This document shows, one piece after another, positions 24,888 to 34,274 of a stretch of DNA of 64,000 bases (positions within the stretch are counted from its first letter, which is position 1; every line of letters starts with the position of its first letter). The stretch covers positions 124,001-188,000 of the forward strand of contig NZ_FRYK01000001.1 in NCBI RefSeq assembly GCF_900148835.1, given 5' to 3'. This stretch comes from Flavobacterium cucumis. Lineage in GTDB: Bacteria; Bacteroidota; Bacteroidia; Flavobacteriales; Flavobacteriaceae. A program made the translations under genes and the position numbers. The notes under the pieces are model-generated. The model worked only from the letters and a program-made list of their open reading frames with translations, was not told where the DNA came from and searched no databases.

Positions 24888-25787
24888 ATGACAAAAGCGA
24901 TAAAAAAACAGGCCTTAGGAAGAGGATTATCGGCTTTATTGAAAGATCCTGAAAATGACATTAAATCAGTTGAGGATAAAAATGCAGATAAAGTTGTAGG
25001 AAATATTATTGAATTAGATATTGAATCGATTGAAATTAATCCGTTTCAACCGAGAACAAATTTCAATGAAGAAACCCTACAAGAATTAGCAAAATCTATA
25101 AAAGAACTTGGTGTAATCCAACCTATTACAGTTAGAAAACTCGACTTTAATACGTTCCAATTGATATCTGGAGAACGTCGTTTACGTGCTTCTAAACTAA
25201 TAGGCCTTAAAACAATTCCAGCATACATACGATTGGCTAATGACAATGAATCATTAGTTATGGCTTTGGTAGAAAACATCCAACGTCATGATTTAGATCC
25301 AATTGAAGTTGCTATTTCTTATCAAAGATTAATTGAAGAGATTAATTTAACACAAGAAGAACTTAGCGAACGTGTTGGTAAAAAACGTTCTACCATTACG
25401 AATTATCTACGTTTGTTAAAACTAGATCCAATCATTCAAACAGGTATGAGAGATGGTTTTATTTCAATGGGACATGGTAGAGCATTAATCAACATTGAAA
25501 ACCAGGACATTCAGAGTGACATTTATCAAAAAGTAGTTTCTCAAAATCTTTCTGTTAGAGAAACAGAAGCTTTAGTTAAAAATTATCAAGACAGCTTAAA
25601 ACCAAAAACTGCTAATCCTTCAAAAGCCAATTCTTTCGATATTGATGAAGAAGACAAAAAAGTTTTCGCTAACTATTTTGGTACTAAAGTAGAGGTTAAA
25701 GTAGCTGGAAATGGTAAAGGAAAAATTACAATTCCATTTCATTCAGAAGAAGATTTTAATCGCATTTTAAAATTAATCAACTCTTAG
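24888..25787 (+). CDS. parB: Chromosome partitioning protein ParB (Spo0J)
   Basis: 299 residues. It starts with the ALGRGLSALLKD signature of chromosomal ParB (the ParA-contacting N-terminus). The ParB/Srx CTPase domain (about 40-130) contains NPFQPRTNF, GERRLRASKLIG and VENIQRHDLDPIEVA. A helix-turn-helix follows (about 155-215, KKRSTITNYLRLLKL), and a C-terminal dimerisation domain ends with FNRILKLIN. It overlaps the next gene by one base. Confidence 0.97.
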   Translation: MTKAIKKQALGRGLSALLKDPENDIKSVEDKNADKVVGNIIELDIESIEINPFQPRTNFNEETLQELAKSIKELGVIQPITVRKLDFNTFQLISGERRLRASKLIGLKTIPAYIRLANDNESLVMALVENIQRHDLDPIEVAISYQRLIEEINLTQEELSERVGKKRSTITNYLRLLKLDPIIQTGMRDGFISMGHGRALINIENQDIQSDIYQKVVSQNLSVRETEALVKNYQDSLKPKTANPSKANSFDIDEEDKKVFANYFGTKVEVKVAGNGKGKITIPFHSEEDFNRILKLINS

Positions 25788-26359
25788 TGAATACCTTACG
25801 CTTTATAATATCATTTTGCTTTATTTTTTTGTGTTTTGAAGGTAATTCGCAAGAAGTGCTGTCGTTGCGCCCAGCCGATACAACTAGAAGTGTTCTGAAC
25901 CCAAATGCTCCAGCAAAAGCAGCTTTTTTTTCTGCGTTAGTTCCCGGATTAGGTCAAGCATACAATAAAAAATATTGGAAAATGCCTATTGTGTACATTG
26001 GAATGGGGATTGGAATTTATTCCTATACATGGAACCAAAAAAAGTATCATGAGTATAGAGATGAATACAAAAGAAGGCTCGACGGCACTTACGATCCCTC
26101 TAACCCACATCCAATATATGGAAATCTAGACAATGATCGTCTAATAAGAGCACAACAATTTCATCAAAGAAATAGAGATTTATCGGCACTTATTACTGCA
26201 GGCATTTATATTCTAAATATTATTGATGCTAATGTTGATGCACATCTCACGCAATTCAACGTAAATGACAATTTATCTTTGAAACCAGAAGTTAACCAAA
26301 ATCAAATTGACTTTAAATTTAATTATGGCATGACTTTAACCTATACTTTTAACAAATAA
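25787..26359 (+). CDS. DUF5683 family membrane protein
   Basis: 190 residues with a signal-type N-terminus (FIISFCFIFLCFEGNSQEV). The DUF5683 core begins near residue 45 with KAAFFSALVPGLGQAYNKKYWKMPIVYIGMG and has two to three hydrophobic segments; a further one (about 122-140) precedes IIDANVDAHL. It starts with GTG one base inside the parB stop codon, so it is translationally coupled to parAB. DUF5683 is common in Bacteroidota next to parAB-dapB-lepB, but its role is unknown. Confidence 0.85.
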   Translation: MNTLRFIISFCFIFLCFEGNSQEVLSLRPADTTRSVLNPNAPAKAAFFSALVPGLGQAYNKKYWKMPIVYIGMGIGIYSYTWNQKKYHEYRDEYKRRLDGTYDPSNPHPIYGNLDNDRLIRAQQFHQRNRDLSALITAGIYILNIIDANVDAHLTQFNVNDNLSLKPEVNQNQIDFKFNYGMTLTYTFNK

Positions 26360-26437
26360 TTTGGTAACTTTTACAACACAATAAAAACTAATAAATTGAA
26401 ATAAATTCATTTTAGCGTTTAAAACCAAATAAAATTC

Positions 26438-27139
26438 ATGAAAATAGCATTATTAGGATATGGAAAAATGGGAAAAGTTATTGAAAGAATAGCTTTAGAA
26501 CGTGGCCATGAAATTGTATTGAAAAAAGATCAAAGCAGTACTTTTGAAGGTTTATCAAGTGCAGACGTAGCCATTGACTTTAGCGTTCCCGATAGTGCCG
26601 TTAACAATATTTCAGCGTGTCTAAACATTGGAATTCCAGTAATCTCAGGAACAACAGGTTGGCTTGCTGATTATCCAAAAATGGTTGACTTATGCACAGA
26701 AAAAAAGGGAAGTTTCATTTATGGCTCTAACTTTAGTTTAGGTGTAAATATCTTTTTTGAATTAAATGAATATTTAGCAAAAATGATGGCAAATTTGAAA
26801 CAATACAATGTTTCAATGGAAGAAATTCACCATACTCAAAAATTAGACGCACCAAGCGGAACAGCAATAACATTAGCTGAAGGCGTTATCAAGCATACAG
26901 ATTATTCTAATTGGACATTAGAAACTCCAATTAGTAATGAAATCCATATTGAAGCAAAACGCATCGAAAACGTACCTGGTACTCACAGCATATTCTATGA
27001 TAGTAATGTAGATCAAATAGAAATAAAACACACTGCACATAGCAGAGAAGGTTTTGCTTTAGGTGCTGTTGTCGCTGCTGAATGGTTAGTAGGTAAAGAA
27101 GGTGTTTTCACTATGAAAGATGTTTTAGGTTTATCCTAA
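26438..27139 (+). CDS. dapB: 4-hydroxy-tetrahydrodipicolinate reductase
   Basis: 233 residues. It reduces HTPA to tetrahydrodipicolinate with NAD(P)H in lysine and diaminopimelate biosynthesis. The dinucleotide motif GYGKMG (7-12), the SGTTGW loop, and the catalytic and substrate-binding EEIHHTQKLDAPSGTA (about 128-143) are present. It is about 40 residues shorter than E. coli DapB, which is normal for Bacteroidota. It sits 78 bp after DUF5683 and 40 bp before lepB. Confidence 0.96.
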   Translation: MKIALLGYGKMGKVIERIALERGHEIVLKKDQSSTFEGLSSADVAIDFSVPDSAVNNISACLNIGIPVISGTTGWLADYPKMVDLCTEKKGSFIYGSNFSLGVNIFFELNEYLAKMMANLKQYNVSMEEIHHTQKLDAPSGTAITLAEGVIKHTDYSNWTLETPISNEIHIEAKRIENVPGTHSIFYDSNVDQIEIKHTAHSREGFALGAVVAAEWLVGKEGVFTMKDVLGLS

Positions 27140-27179
27140 ATAAAAAATTATACAATTTAACAAGTAAACGATATTAAAA

Positions 27180-28892
27180 ATGGAAATATCAGGTTGGTTA
27201 CTCTTTATCTTATTAGTTCAAGTAATTCATGGAATTGGAACTTGGAAATTATATGTAAAAGCGGATAGAAAAGCATGGGAAGCATTTGTCCCTGTATACA
27301 ATGGAATTGTATTAATGCAGCTTATTAACCGCCCAAAATGGTGGATATTACTATTATTCATTCCTGTGATTAACTTATTTATGTTTCCAATCATTTGGAT
27401 TGAAACCTTACGAACCTTTGGTAAAAAATCTACTACAGACATGATACTTGGGGTTGTTACACTAGGACTTTATATAGCATATGTAAATTATACCCAAGTG
27501 ACAACATATCATGCCAATCGTGACTTGAAAGCGCCTAATAAAACCATGGACACCTTAGGATCGCTTTCTTTTGCTATTGTTGTAGCTACTTTAGTTCACA
27601 CCTATTTTATTCAGCCTTTTGTTATTCCAACATCTTCATTAGAAAAATCATTATTAATTGGAGATTTCTTATTTGTTAGTAAATTTCATTATGGAGCTAG
27701 AACTCCAATGACACCAATTGCTGCACCAATGGTTCATGATTCAATTCCTCTAGTCGGAACCTTATCTTATCTCCCAAAACCACAGATTCCTTATTTTAGA
27801 TTTCCAAAATTTCAAGAAATAAAAAACAATGATATCGTAGTTTTCAATTGGCCAAGCGATACTCTAGACAATATGTACAATCCAAGCAATATAAGAGTAA
27901 ATAAACCTATTGATAAAAAAACCAATTATGTAAAACGATGCGTGGGAATAGCGGGCGATTCTTTACAAATTAAAGACGGAATCGTTTTTATAAATGGCAA
28001 AGAGTTAATACTCCCAGAAAGAGCGAAACCTCAATATTTATATAAAATTAAATTAAAAGCAAATAGTGCAGAAGAAATCATAACCGAATATGATATCAGA
28101 GAAAGTTCTTCAGTATTTGAAATTAAAAATGAAATCTGGGACAAACCTCAGATAAAAGAAGAGTTAACAAAGAATTACGCTTTTCAAGAATTTTCTAGAG
28201 ATAGTTTAAAATCATATGTATTGGGTAATATAGACCAAGATCTATACCGAAAACTAGAGCTAAATTACTCATTGTCATTTTTTTATGGGAATTTAACTTT
28301 TGACAAATATGAAAAACTAAAAGAGGATGCAAGAGTGGCTTCTATTGAACGAAAGATTAATCAAGAAGCCGAAGATGGTATTTTCCCTGACTTCAAAGAT
28401 GGTAGAATAGCAACAACAAACAAGTGGAATAGTGATAATTTTGGGCCAATTTACATTCCAAAAGCTGGTGCTACAGTAAAATTAGATAGAAAATCGCTAC
28501 CCTTTTACAAAAAAATAATTTCTGAATATGAAGGAAATGATTTAAAAGTAAATGGTAATGAAATTAGAATTAATGGACAAATAGCTACTTCATACACATT
28601 CAAACAAAATTATTATTGGATGATGGGAGACAATCGTCATAATTCTTTAGACGCAAGATATTATGGCTATACACCCGAAAATCACATAGTAGGAAAGCCT
28701 GTTTTTATTTGGATGAGTTGGGATTCTAATGGAAAAGGAATTGCAAATAAAATCCGTTGGGACAGACTGTTCACAACTGTTGGAGGAGATGGTCAACCAA
28801 AATCATATTTCCAATATTTCTTAATTGCTTTGGGAGTTTATTTCGCATTTGATTATTTTAGAAATAAGAAAAAGAAGAAACAAGAAGCTTAA
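27180..28892 (+). CDS. lepB: Signal peptidase I, with large N-terminal and internal additions
   Basis: 570 residues, well above the usual 250-320. The N-terminal about 110 residues have three membrane segments of the DUF5684 type. The catalytic Ser is in PTSSLEKSL (Ser153) and the catalytic Lys in VKRCVGIAGD (Lys252). Box E MGDNRHNS (GDNR at 483-486) comes about 230 residues later; the intervening charged insert (about 275-470) is unusual. A last membrane helix near residues 548-566 is followed by a Lys-rich tail. The enzyme cleaves signal peptides from exported proteins. Both catalytic residues are kept. Confidence 0.94.
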   Translation: MEISGWLLFILLVQVIHGIGTWKLYVKADRKAWEAFVPVYNGIVLMQLINRPKWWILLLFIPVINLFMFPIIWIETLRTFGKKSTTDMILGVVTLGLYIAYVNYTQVTTYHANRDLKAPNKTMDTLGSLSFAIVVATLVHTYFIQPFVIPTSSLEKSLLIGDFLFVSKFHYGARTPMTPIAAPMVHDSIPLVGTLSYLPKPQIPYFRFPKFQEIKNNDIVVFNWPSDTLDNMYNPSNIRVNKPIDKKTNYVKRCVGIAGDSLQIKDGIVFINGKELILPERAKPQYLYKIKLKANSAEEIITEYDIRESSSVFEIKNEIWDKPQIKEELTKNYAFQEFSRDSLKSYVLGNIDQDLYRKLELNYSLSFFYGNLTFDKYEKLKEDARVASIERKINQEAEDGIFPDFKDGRIATTNKWNSDNFGPIYIPKAGATVKLDRKSLPFYKKIISEYEGNDLKVNGNEIRINGQIATSYTFKQNYYWMMGDNRHNSLDARYYGYTPENHIVGKPVFIWMSWDSNGKGIANKIRWDRLFTTVGGDGQPKSYFQYFLIALGVYFAFDYFRNKKKKKQEA

Positions 28893-28902
28893 TCCAAATT
28901 AT

Positions 28903-28957
28903 CACTCGAATTTCACTAATTTACACAAATCAATTCGTGTTGTTAGTGAAATTCGTG
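28903..28957. terminator. Hairpin between lepB and the WbqC-like gene
   Basis: CACTCGAATTTCACTAA (28903-28919) pairs with TTAGTGAAATTCGTG (28943-28957) with one bulged base. A short U-run follows on the plus strand. Similar motifs are frequent between flavobacterial genes, so it may be a repeat that also terminates. Confidence 0.55.
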
Positions 28958-28982
28958 TTTTTAAAAGAACGAATATCGCATC

Positions 28983-29597
28983 ATGAAAAACATACTTATA
29001 CATCCCACTTATTTCCCATCAATCAGCCATTATATTGCAATGCTTCAAGCAGATTCGGTTACGTTTGAAATGGAAGATAATTTTCAAAAACAAACCAACA
29101 GAAATAGGATGTATATCTACAGCCCTAACGGAGTTCAGTTGTTAAATATTCCTATCAAACACACAAACGATAGACATCAGAAATATAAAGACGTACGCAT
29201 TGAAAATGATTTTGGATGGCAAAAAAACCATTTCAAATCTTTAGAAGCAGCTTATAGAACCTCCCCTTTCTTTGAATATTTTGAAGATGATTTTCGCCCA
29301 CTATTTGAGAAAAAACAAGAATTTCTAATGGATTTAAATTTAGAAATTTTCGAATTGGTAAATGATAGTTTGGGAATTAAAATAGCAACAGAAAAAACAA
29401 CAGAATATTTTCACGAAGTTCCAAATTATATCGATTTTAGACATTTGACTAACGGAAAAAAAGACACAACCAAACTAGAAGAATACACACAAGTTTTTGA
29501 AGAAAAACATGGTTTCATCAATAACCTTAGCATTTTAGATTTACTTTTTAATGAAGGGCGATATGCCATTGAATATTTAAAAAATCAAAAACTTTAA
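28983..29597 (+). CDS. WbqC family protein
   Basis: 204 residues of the WbqC-like family, with the N-terminal LIHPTYFPSISHYIAMLQAD, RNRMYIYSPNGVQLLNIPIKH and the YFEDDFRP / YFEYF pattern. Members are found in polysaccharide gene sets and are thought to take part in glycan or lipid modification, but no activity is proved. It follows the lepB hairpin and is the last plus-strand gene of the parA-lepB block. Confidence 0.82.
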   Translation: MKNILIHPTYFPSISHYIAMLQADSVTFEMEDNFQKQTNRNRMYIYSPNGVQLLNIPIKHTNDRHQKYKDVRIENDFGWQKNHFKSLEAAYRTSPFFEYFEDDFRPLFEKKQEFLMDLNLEIFELVNDSLGIKIATEKTTEYFHEVPNYIDFRHLTNGKKDTTKLEEYTQVFEEKHGFINNLSILDLLFNEGRYAIEYLKNQKL

Positions 29598-29598
29598 A

Positions 29599-30642
29599 TT
29601 ATTTCTCTGCCTTTTCTATTAAATTAAGTCGCGTAGTTTGAGGAAAATGATCACTCTGAAAAAAGGTATCAAAAGTCTTAAATTGTTTCACTTCTATTGA
29701 TTTTTCTACAAAAACATAATCTATTCGAGCTGGATAATATTTAAAGTTATACGATTTACCAAATCCTGTTCCAGCGTCTTCAAAAGCATCTTTCATATCT
29801 CCTTTTATGGTTCTATACACATATGAAAATGCACTATTATTCAAATCTCCACAAATAATTTTTGGATAATCACAAGTGTCAAAATGGGCTTTAATCATTT
29901 CAGCTTGTTGCTGTTGTATGGCAAAAGCCTCACTTATACGTTTAAAAATAAACTTAGATTTTTCTTCATCTAATTTTTCATGTATGTCTGTACTAATTTT
30001 AATAGACTGCAAATGCATACTATATACACGTAACGTATCCTGATTTTTCAACAAATCAACAAAAATAACATTGTTACTCGAATTTGGAAATTGAATTTCT
30101 CCTTTATTTATAATCTTAAAATTGGAATAAATCGCCTGACCATACTTGTTTTTTCCACCATACAACTTCACAAAACTATGTGGAAACATAGAAGTATTTA
30201 CACGCTCATTTGGAGAAAATTCCTGTAAACATAATATATCTGGATTTTTCTCATCAATCAATTTTGAAATTTGTTCGGGTACATCCGCTTTAGGAAGCCA
30301 TTCATACAAATTAAAAAGACGAACATTATAACTCATCAGAGTAAAATCACTTTCTTCTTTTGGTAGATTGGTTTCCGAAAATTTGTAAAAACGATTAATA
30401 AAAGTAATTCCTAATAACAAAACCAATCCCGACAGCAACATATATCGTTTAAACTGCAATAACCAATAGATAAAAAAGAAAAAGTTTAGAATCAAAAACA
30501 AAGGCAAAATAAGTGTTAAAACACTTAAGAATGGAAAAGCTTTAGGAGCTAAAAATGGCAACAAATAAGCAAGAAAAGTCAATACAGTTAATACTATATT
30601 AAAAAAGAACATTATTTTACTTAACCAAGTTTGTTCGCGCAT
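29599..30642 (-). CDS. Endonuclease/exonuclease/phosphatase family protein, membrane-anchored
   Basis: 347 residues. Three hydrophobic segments (about 10-85) are followed by an EEP fold: MSYNVRLFNLYEW, the metal-binding Glu in ILCLQEF, ICGDLNNSAFSYVYR and the terminal SDHFPQTTRL. The catalytic Asp/Asn/His set looks complete. The fold covers DNases, phosphodiesterases and lipid phosphatases; a membrane anchor favours an extracytoplasmic substrate. It starts one base after the rhomboid stop codon on the same strand. Confidence 0.85.
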   Translation of the reverse strand: MREQTWLSKIMFFFNIVLTVLTFLAYLLPFLAPKAFPFLSVLTLILPLFLILNFFFFIYWLLQFKRYMLLSGLVLLLGITFINRFYKFSETNLPKEESDFTLMSYNVRLFNLYEWLPKADVPEQISKLIDEKNPDILCLQEFSPNERVNTSMFPHSFVKLYGGKNKYGQAIYSNFKIINKGEIQFPNSSNNVIFVDLLKNQDTLRVYSMHLQSIKISTDIHEKLDEEKSKFIFKRISEAFAIQQQQAEMIKAHFDTCDYPKIICGDLNNSAFSYVYRTIKGDMKDAFEDAGTGFGKSYNFKYYPARIDYVFVEKSIEVKQFKTFDTFFQSDHFPQTTRLNLIEKAEK

Positions 30643-31500
30643 TTATTTTCCAGCTTTAAAGAGAAATTCCTTTTCTTCTTTCGTTAAACTATCATAACCC
30701 GATTTACTAATTTTATCTAAAATATCATCAATCTGTTTTTGCGTTAGGTCTTTATTGTCTTGAAACGAATTTACAGCTTTTTTTGCAGTATTGCGATGTA
30801 CCTTTTTGAAAGGAGTTTTTTTCTTAGGTTTGGAAACATTCACAAAAAAATCTAAAATCATCGAAATTGCTTTACTCAAATCGGTTCCCGATTGTAACAA
30901 CTTGATATAAAGAAAACCAAAAAGTGCACCACCCAAATGCGCTATATGACCACCAGTGTTGTCTAACGGCAATTGAATTAAATCAAGTAATAAAATTACA
31001 AAAGTTACATGCCAAAGTTTTACAATTCCAAACAAAGGAATACGTAACAACATAAAAGGAGCGTAAGTGGTGGCACTTAGCAAAATCGCCATAATAGCAC
31101 CGCTGGCTCCAACTAACAAACCTGCTCTCCCAACAATAATATACGAAAGCACAAAGGTAATTCCAGAAAAAACACCACCTAAAACATAAACACCAAGCAA
31201 TTGTTTATCTGTGAAATAAGTTGAAAACAATCGCCCTGAAAAATGAAGTACAAGCAAATTAAAAATCAAATGAAAAAATCCGTAGTGAAAAAAATTAAAC
31301 GTAATTAATGTCCAAGGTGTTTTAATAAACGTTCCTAAATCAGACGATAAGGCAATCCAATACGGAATTTCAAATTTCCCTATTGAAAAACTATAAAATA
31401 ACACTAACGATAACAAGAAGCAACCGATGTTCCAAAAAATTAACTTTTGCAACATGCCACCTGTTCTATATTGTAGTTTTAAATCGTCTAAAATGTTCAT
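30643..31500 (-). CDS. Rhomboid family intramembrane serine protease
   Basis: 285 residues with about six membrane helices. The active-site Ser is in GASGAIMAIL and the His in HIAHLGGALFGFL, both within helices as usual. The C-terminal about 75 residues are soluble and Lys-rich, with a DUF6576-like region (TQKQIDDILDKISKSGYDSLTKEEKEFL). The gene is immediately followed by the EEP protein gene and lies 120 bp after a second rhomboid gene. Confidence 0.93.
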   Translation of the reverse strand: MNILDDLKLQYRTGGMLQKLIFWNIGCFLLSLVLFYSFSIGKFEIPYWIALSSDLGTFIKTPWTLITFNFFHYGFFHLIFNLLVLHFSGRLFSTYFTDKQLLGVYVLGGVFSGITFVLSYIIVGRAGLLVGASGAIMAILLSATTYAPFMLLRIPLFGIVKLWHVTFVILLLDLIQLPLDNTGGHIAHLGGALFGFLYIKLLQSGTDLSKAISMILDFFVNVSKPKKKTPFKKVHRNTAKKAVNSFQDNKDLTQKQIDDILDKISKSGYDSLTKEEKEFLFKAGK

Positions 31501-31620
31501 AATCTAAATTTTCAAATCAAGTTCAAGTTCAAAACTTGAGTCTCTGTGTAATAATAAAGCTAAGATGATACTAAAGTGCAACAAGAGGAACGGAACACTG
31601 CGACTGCAAACGGAATACTA
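31501..31620. repeat. Spacer with CAAGTT repeats between the two rhomboid genes
   Basis: Contains CAAGTTCAAGTTC next to AACTTGAG (about 31517-31540), forming a short imperfect hairpin. No gene or clear terminator. Confidence 0.4.
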
Positions 31621-32421
31621 TCATCTATCCCAACGGTTCTGATTAAACTGATTTTTCTTCCAATACCACATCATAATAAAACCAATTAAAGCACCACCAA
31701 CGTGAGCAAAATGGGCAATATTACCACCAAAAAGACTAAATCCAGTTACTCCAGAAAACAAATCTAATAATACAATTACAGGTACAAAATATTTGGCTTT
31801 GATAGGAACTGGAATAAACATCATCATCAACTCCGCATTAGGAAACATAAAGGCAAATGCCACTAACAAACCGTATATTGCTCCTGAGGCTCCAACAGCT
31901 GCTGTTTGATTTTTTATAGCAGCATCAAAAAGAATTCTAAAATCGTCGCCATTTAAATTTAATTTATCAAAAGTAGCCTGTGCATTTTCATACAACAATT
32001 GCCCTTGGAATTGAGTTCCGCTAACAAAGTCCGTATTTAAAATCAAATGAATGTCTGTGGGTGTAATTACCGTATTTTGCAATTGATTTAATAAGGAATG
32101 AATTTCATAGTAATTTACTCCTGAATGAATTAAAGCTGCTCCAATTCCGCAAGAAAAGTAAAAAAATAAAAATTTCTTAGCTCCCCAAAAATGCTCTAAT
32201 GCACTTCCAAAAGAAATCAAAGCAAACATATTAAAGAAAATATGCATCAAACTTCCATGCATAAACATATGCGTAATAGGCTGCCAAAATTGAAATTTAT
32301 CACTCTCAAAATAATACAGAGCCAATAAGTCGCTTGATTGTGGTACAACATAAGCCCCAATAAAACACAAAACATTAATTATCAATAACTGCTTAACAGT
32401 ATCGGTCATATTATTCATCAT
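31621..32421 (-). CDS. Rhomboid family intramembrane serine protease (second copy)
   Basis: 266 residues with about six membrane helices. Active-site Ser in GASGAIYGLL and His in HFAHVGGALIGFI are intact. It also has an extended loop (about residues 98-165) after the HSGVNYYEIH segment. It overlaps the mutL stop by 4 bp (start 32421, mutL ends 32418), so it is translationally coupled to mutL; Mets at 1, 2 and 5 are all possible starts. It is similar in layout to the neighbouring rhomboid but not closely alike at sequence level. Confidence 0.93.
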   Translation of the reverse strand: MMNNMTDTVKQLLIINVLCFIGAYVVPQSSDLLALYYFESDKFQFWQPITHMFMHGSLMHIFFNMFALISFGSALEHFWGAKKFLFFYFSCGIGAALIHSGVNYYEIHSLLNQLQNTVITPTDIHLILNTDFVSGTQFQGQLLYENAQATFDKLNLNGDDFRILFDAAIKNQTAAVGASGAIYGLLVAFAFMFPNAELMMMFIPVPIKAKYFVPVIVLLDLFSGVTGFSLFGGNIAHFAHVGGALIGFIMMWYWKKNQFNQNRWDR

Positions 32422-34274
32422 ATCGCAAATTTTTTATCTAAATCTTCTACCGTTAAGGTAATGAAAGTTGGTTTTTGAAAAGGCGAAACATTAGGTTCTT
32501 TACATGCAAATAACGAATTTACTAAATTTTCTTGTTCCTTTTCGGTTAAATACGTTCCAGTTTTTACAGCCATACTTTTTGCCATGGATTTAGCAATGCT
32601 ATCACTTTGCGAAAAACTACTTTCTGGAATTTCATTTTGTAGATTCCCAATCAACTCTTCTAAAACTATAGAAACTTCGCTTTCTGCCATTCCAATAGGC
32701 AATCCCGAAACTTGAATCGAATCAGCATTGAAAGCATCAAAAACAAATCCTGTATTTTCTAAAGAGGATTGCAATTCTTTTAATAAAATCATCTCATCTG
32801 AGGAAAAATACAATTCCAATGGGAATAATAATTGCTGACTCGAAGCTTTTTGAACCGTAATATTAGTCAGAAATTGTTCGTATAAAACACGTTGGTGTGC
32901 TCTACCTTGATCAATGACCAACATTCCCGATTTTATAGCACTAACAATATACTTTTTATGAATTTGATAGGTAGAAGTAGTTTTAGTTTCTATTACATCA
33001 TCATCAAATAATTTACTCGTAACTTCTTCGCTTTCAAATGAAAAACTCTCTATTTCTTGTGTGTCTTGCTTTAGCCCAACATACAAACTTTCCCAACTAG
33101 CCGTAGTGGTTTCCTTTTTATAACTTCCAAAAGAAGACAAAGGTTTCGAACTTGACTTTTCAGTAGCAAATGGATTGAAATTGGAATCCACTTGAATAGT
33201 CGGAAAATCCGCTTCTCTGTTTTTGTATTCGTAAGGTGTGTCTAAATTAGCATCGCGTTCAAAATCTAAAACGGGAGCAACATTAAACTGCCCTAAACTA
33301 TGTTTCACAGCCGAACGCAAAATCGCATATAACGAATGTTCATCATCAAATTTAATTTCCGTTTTTGTCGGATGTATGTTAATATCTATTGTATGAGGCG
33401 GTACTTGCAAATACAAGAAATAACTAGGTTGATTGCCTTCTTTTAACAAACCGTCATAAGCACTCATAATCGCATGATGCAAGTAAGCACTTTTGATATA
33501 TCTGTCATTTACAAAGAAAAACTGCTCTCCTCTACTTTTTTTGGCAAATTCGGGTTTTCCTACAAATCCGGAGATAGTAATCAATTCGGTTTCTTCCGAA
33601 ACTGGCACTAACTTTTCATTAGTCTTTCCGCCGAAAATATTCACAATTCGTTGACGGTAATTGGAACTCGGTAAATTGTATAATTCACTTCCATTATGAA
33701 TCAAAGTAAACGAAATCGAAGGATGTGCCATTGCAACACGTTGAAATTCATCCATCACATGACGAAATTCTACCGTCTCCGATTTTAAAAAATTTCTTCG
33801 GGCTGGTATATTGAAAAATAAATTTTTAACCGCAAACGAAGTTCCTTTTGGTAAAACCGCAACATCTTGAGTAACCAATTTACTTCCTTCAATTACAATA
33901 TGTGTTCCTAGCTCTTCTTGATCTTGCTTTGTTTTTAATTCCACATGCGCAATCGCAGCAATAGACGCTAATGCTTCACCACGAAAACCTTTGGTATGCA
34001 AATCAAATAAATCTTCTGCTTTTCGAATTTTAGAGGTAGCATGACGCTCGAAACACAAACGCGCATCGGTCGTATTCATTCCCAAACCATTATCAATTAC
34101 TTGAACTAAGGTTTTTCCGGCTTCTTTAACAATTAATTTAATGTCGGAGGATTTAGCATCAACAGCATTTTCCAACAACTCTTTCACAACAGAAGCTGGA
34201 CGTTGTACCACTTCACCAGCTGCAATTTGATTGGCAACATGATCAGGTAAAAGTTGAATTATACTTGCTGCCAT
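32418..34274 (-). CDS. mutL: DNA mismatch repair protein MutL, apparently without endonuclease motif
   Basis: 618 residues. The N-terminal GHKL ATPase is complete: HVANQIAAGEVVQRPASVVKEL, DNGLGM, TKGFRGEALASIAAI and a GTSFAVKNLFFNIPAR segment. The C-terminal dimerisation domain (about 430-618) has DQGRAHQRVLYE where endonuclease-active MutL has DQHAxxExxxxE, and SPFQKPTF where it has CPxGRPxx. The missing His/Glu and Cys/Arg suggest it cannot nick DNA. It is preceded by a small membrane protein gene whose stop overlaps the mutL start by one base. Confidence 0.96.
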   Translation of the reverse strand: MAASIIQLLPDHVANQIAAGEVVQRPASVVKELLENAVDAKSSDIKLIVKEAGKTLVQVIDNGLGMNTTDARLCFERHATSKIRKAEDLFDLHTKGFRGEALASIAAIAHVELKTKQDQEELGTHIVIEGSKLVTQDVAVLPKGTSFAVKNLFFNIPARRNFLKSETVEFRHVMDEFQRVAMAHPSISFTLIHNGSELYNLPSSNYRQRIVNIFGGKTNEKLVPVSEETELITISGFVGKPEFAKKSRGEQFFFVNDRYIKSAYLHHAIMSAYDGLLKEGNQPSYFLYLQVPPHTIDINIHPTKTEIKFDDEHSLYAILRSAVKHSLGQFNVAPVLDFERDANLDTPYEYKNREADFPTIQVDSNFNPFATEKSSSKPLSSFGSYKKETTTASWESLYVGLKQDTQEIESFSFESEEVTSKLFDDDVIETKTTSTYQIHKKYIVSAIKSGMLVIDQGRAHQRVLYEQFLTNITVQKASSQQLLFPLELYFSSDEMILLKELQSSLENTGFVFDAFNADSIQVSGLPIGMAESEVSIVLEELIGNLQNEIPESSFSQSDSIAKSMAKSMAVKTGTYLTEKEQENLVNSLFACKEPNVSPFQKPTFITLTVEDLDKKFAI

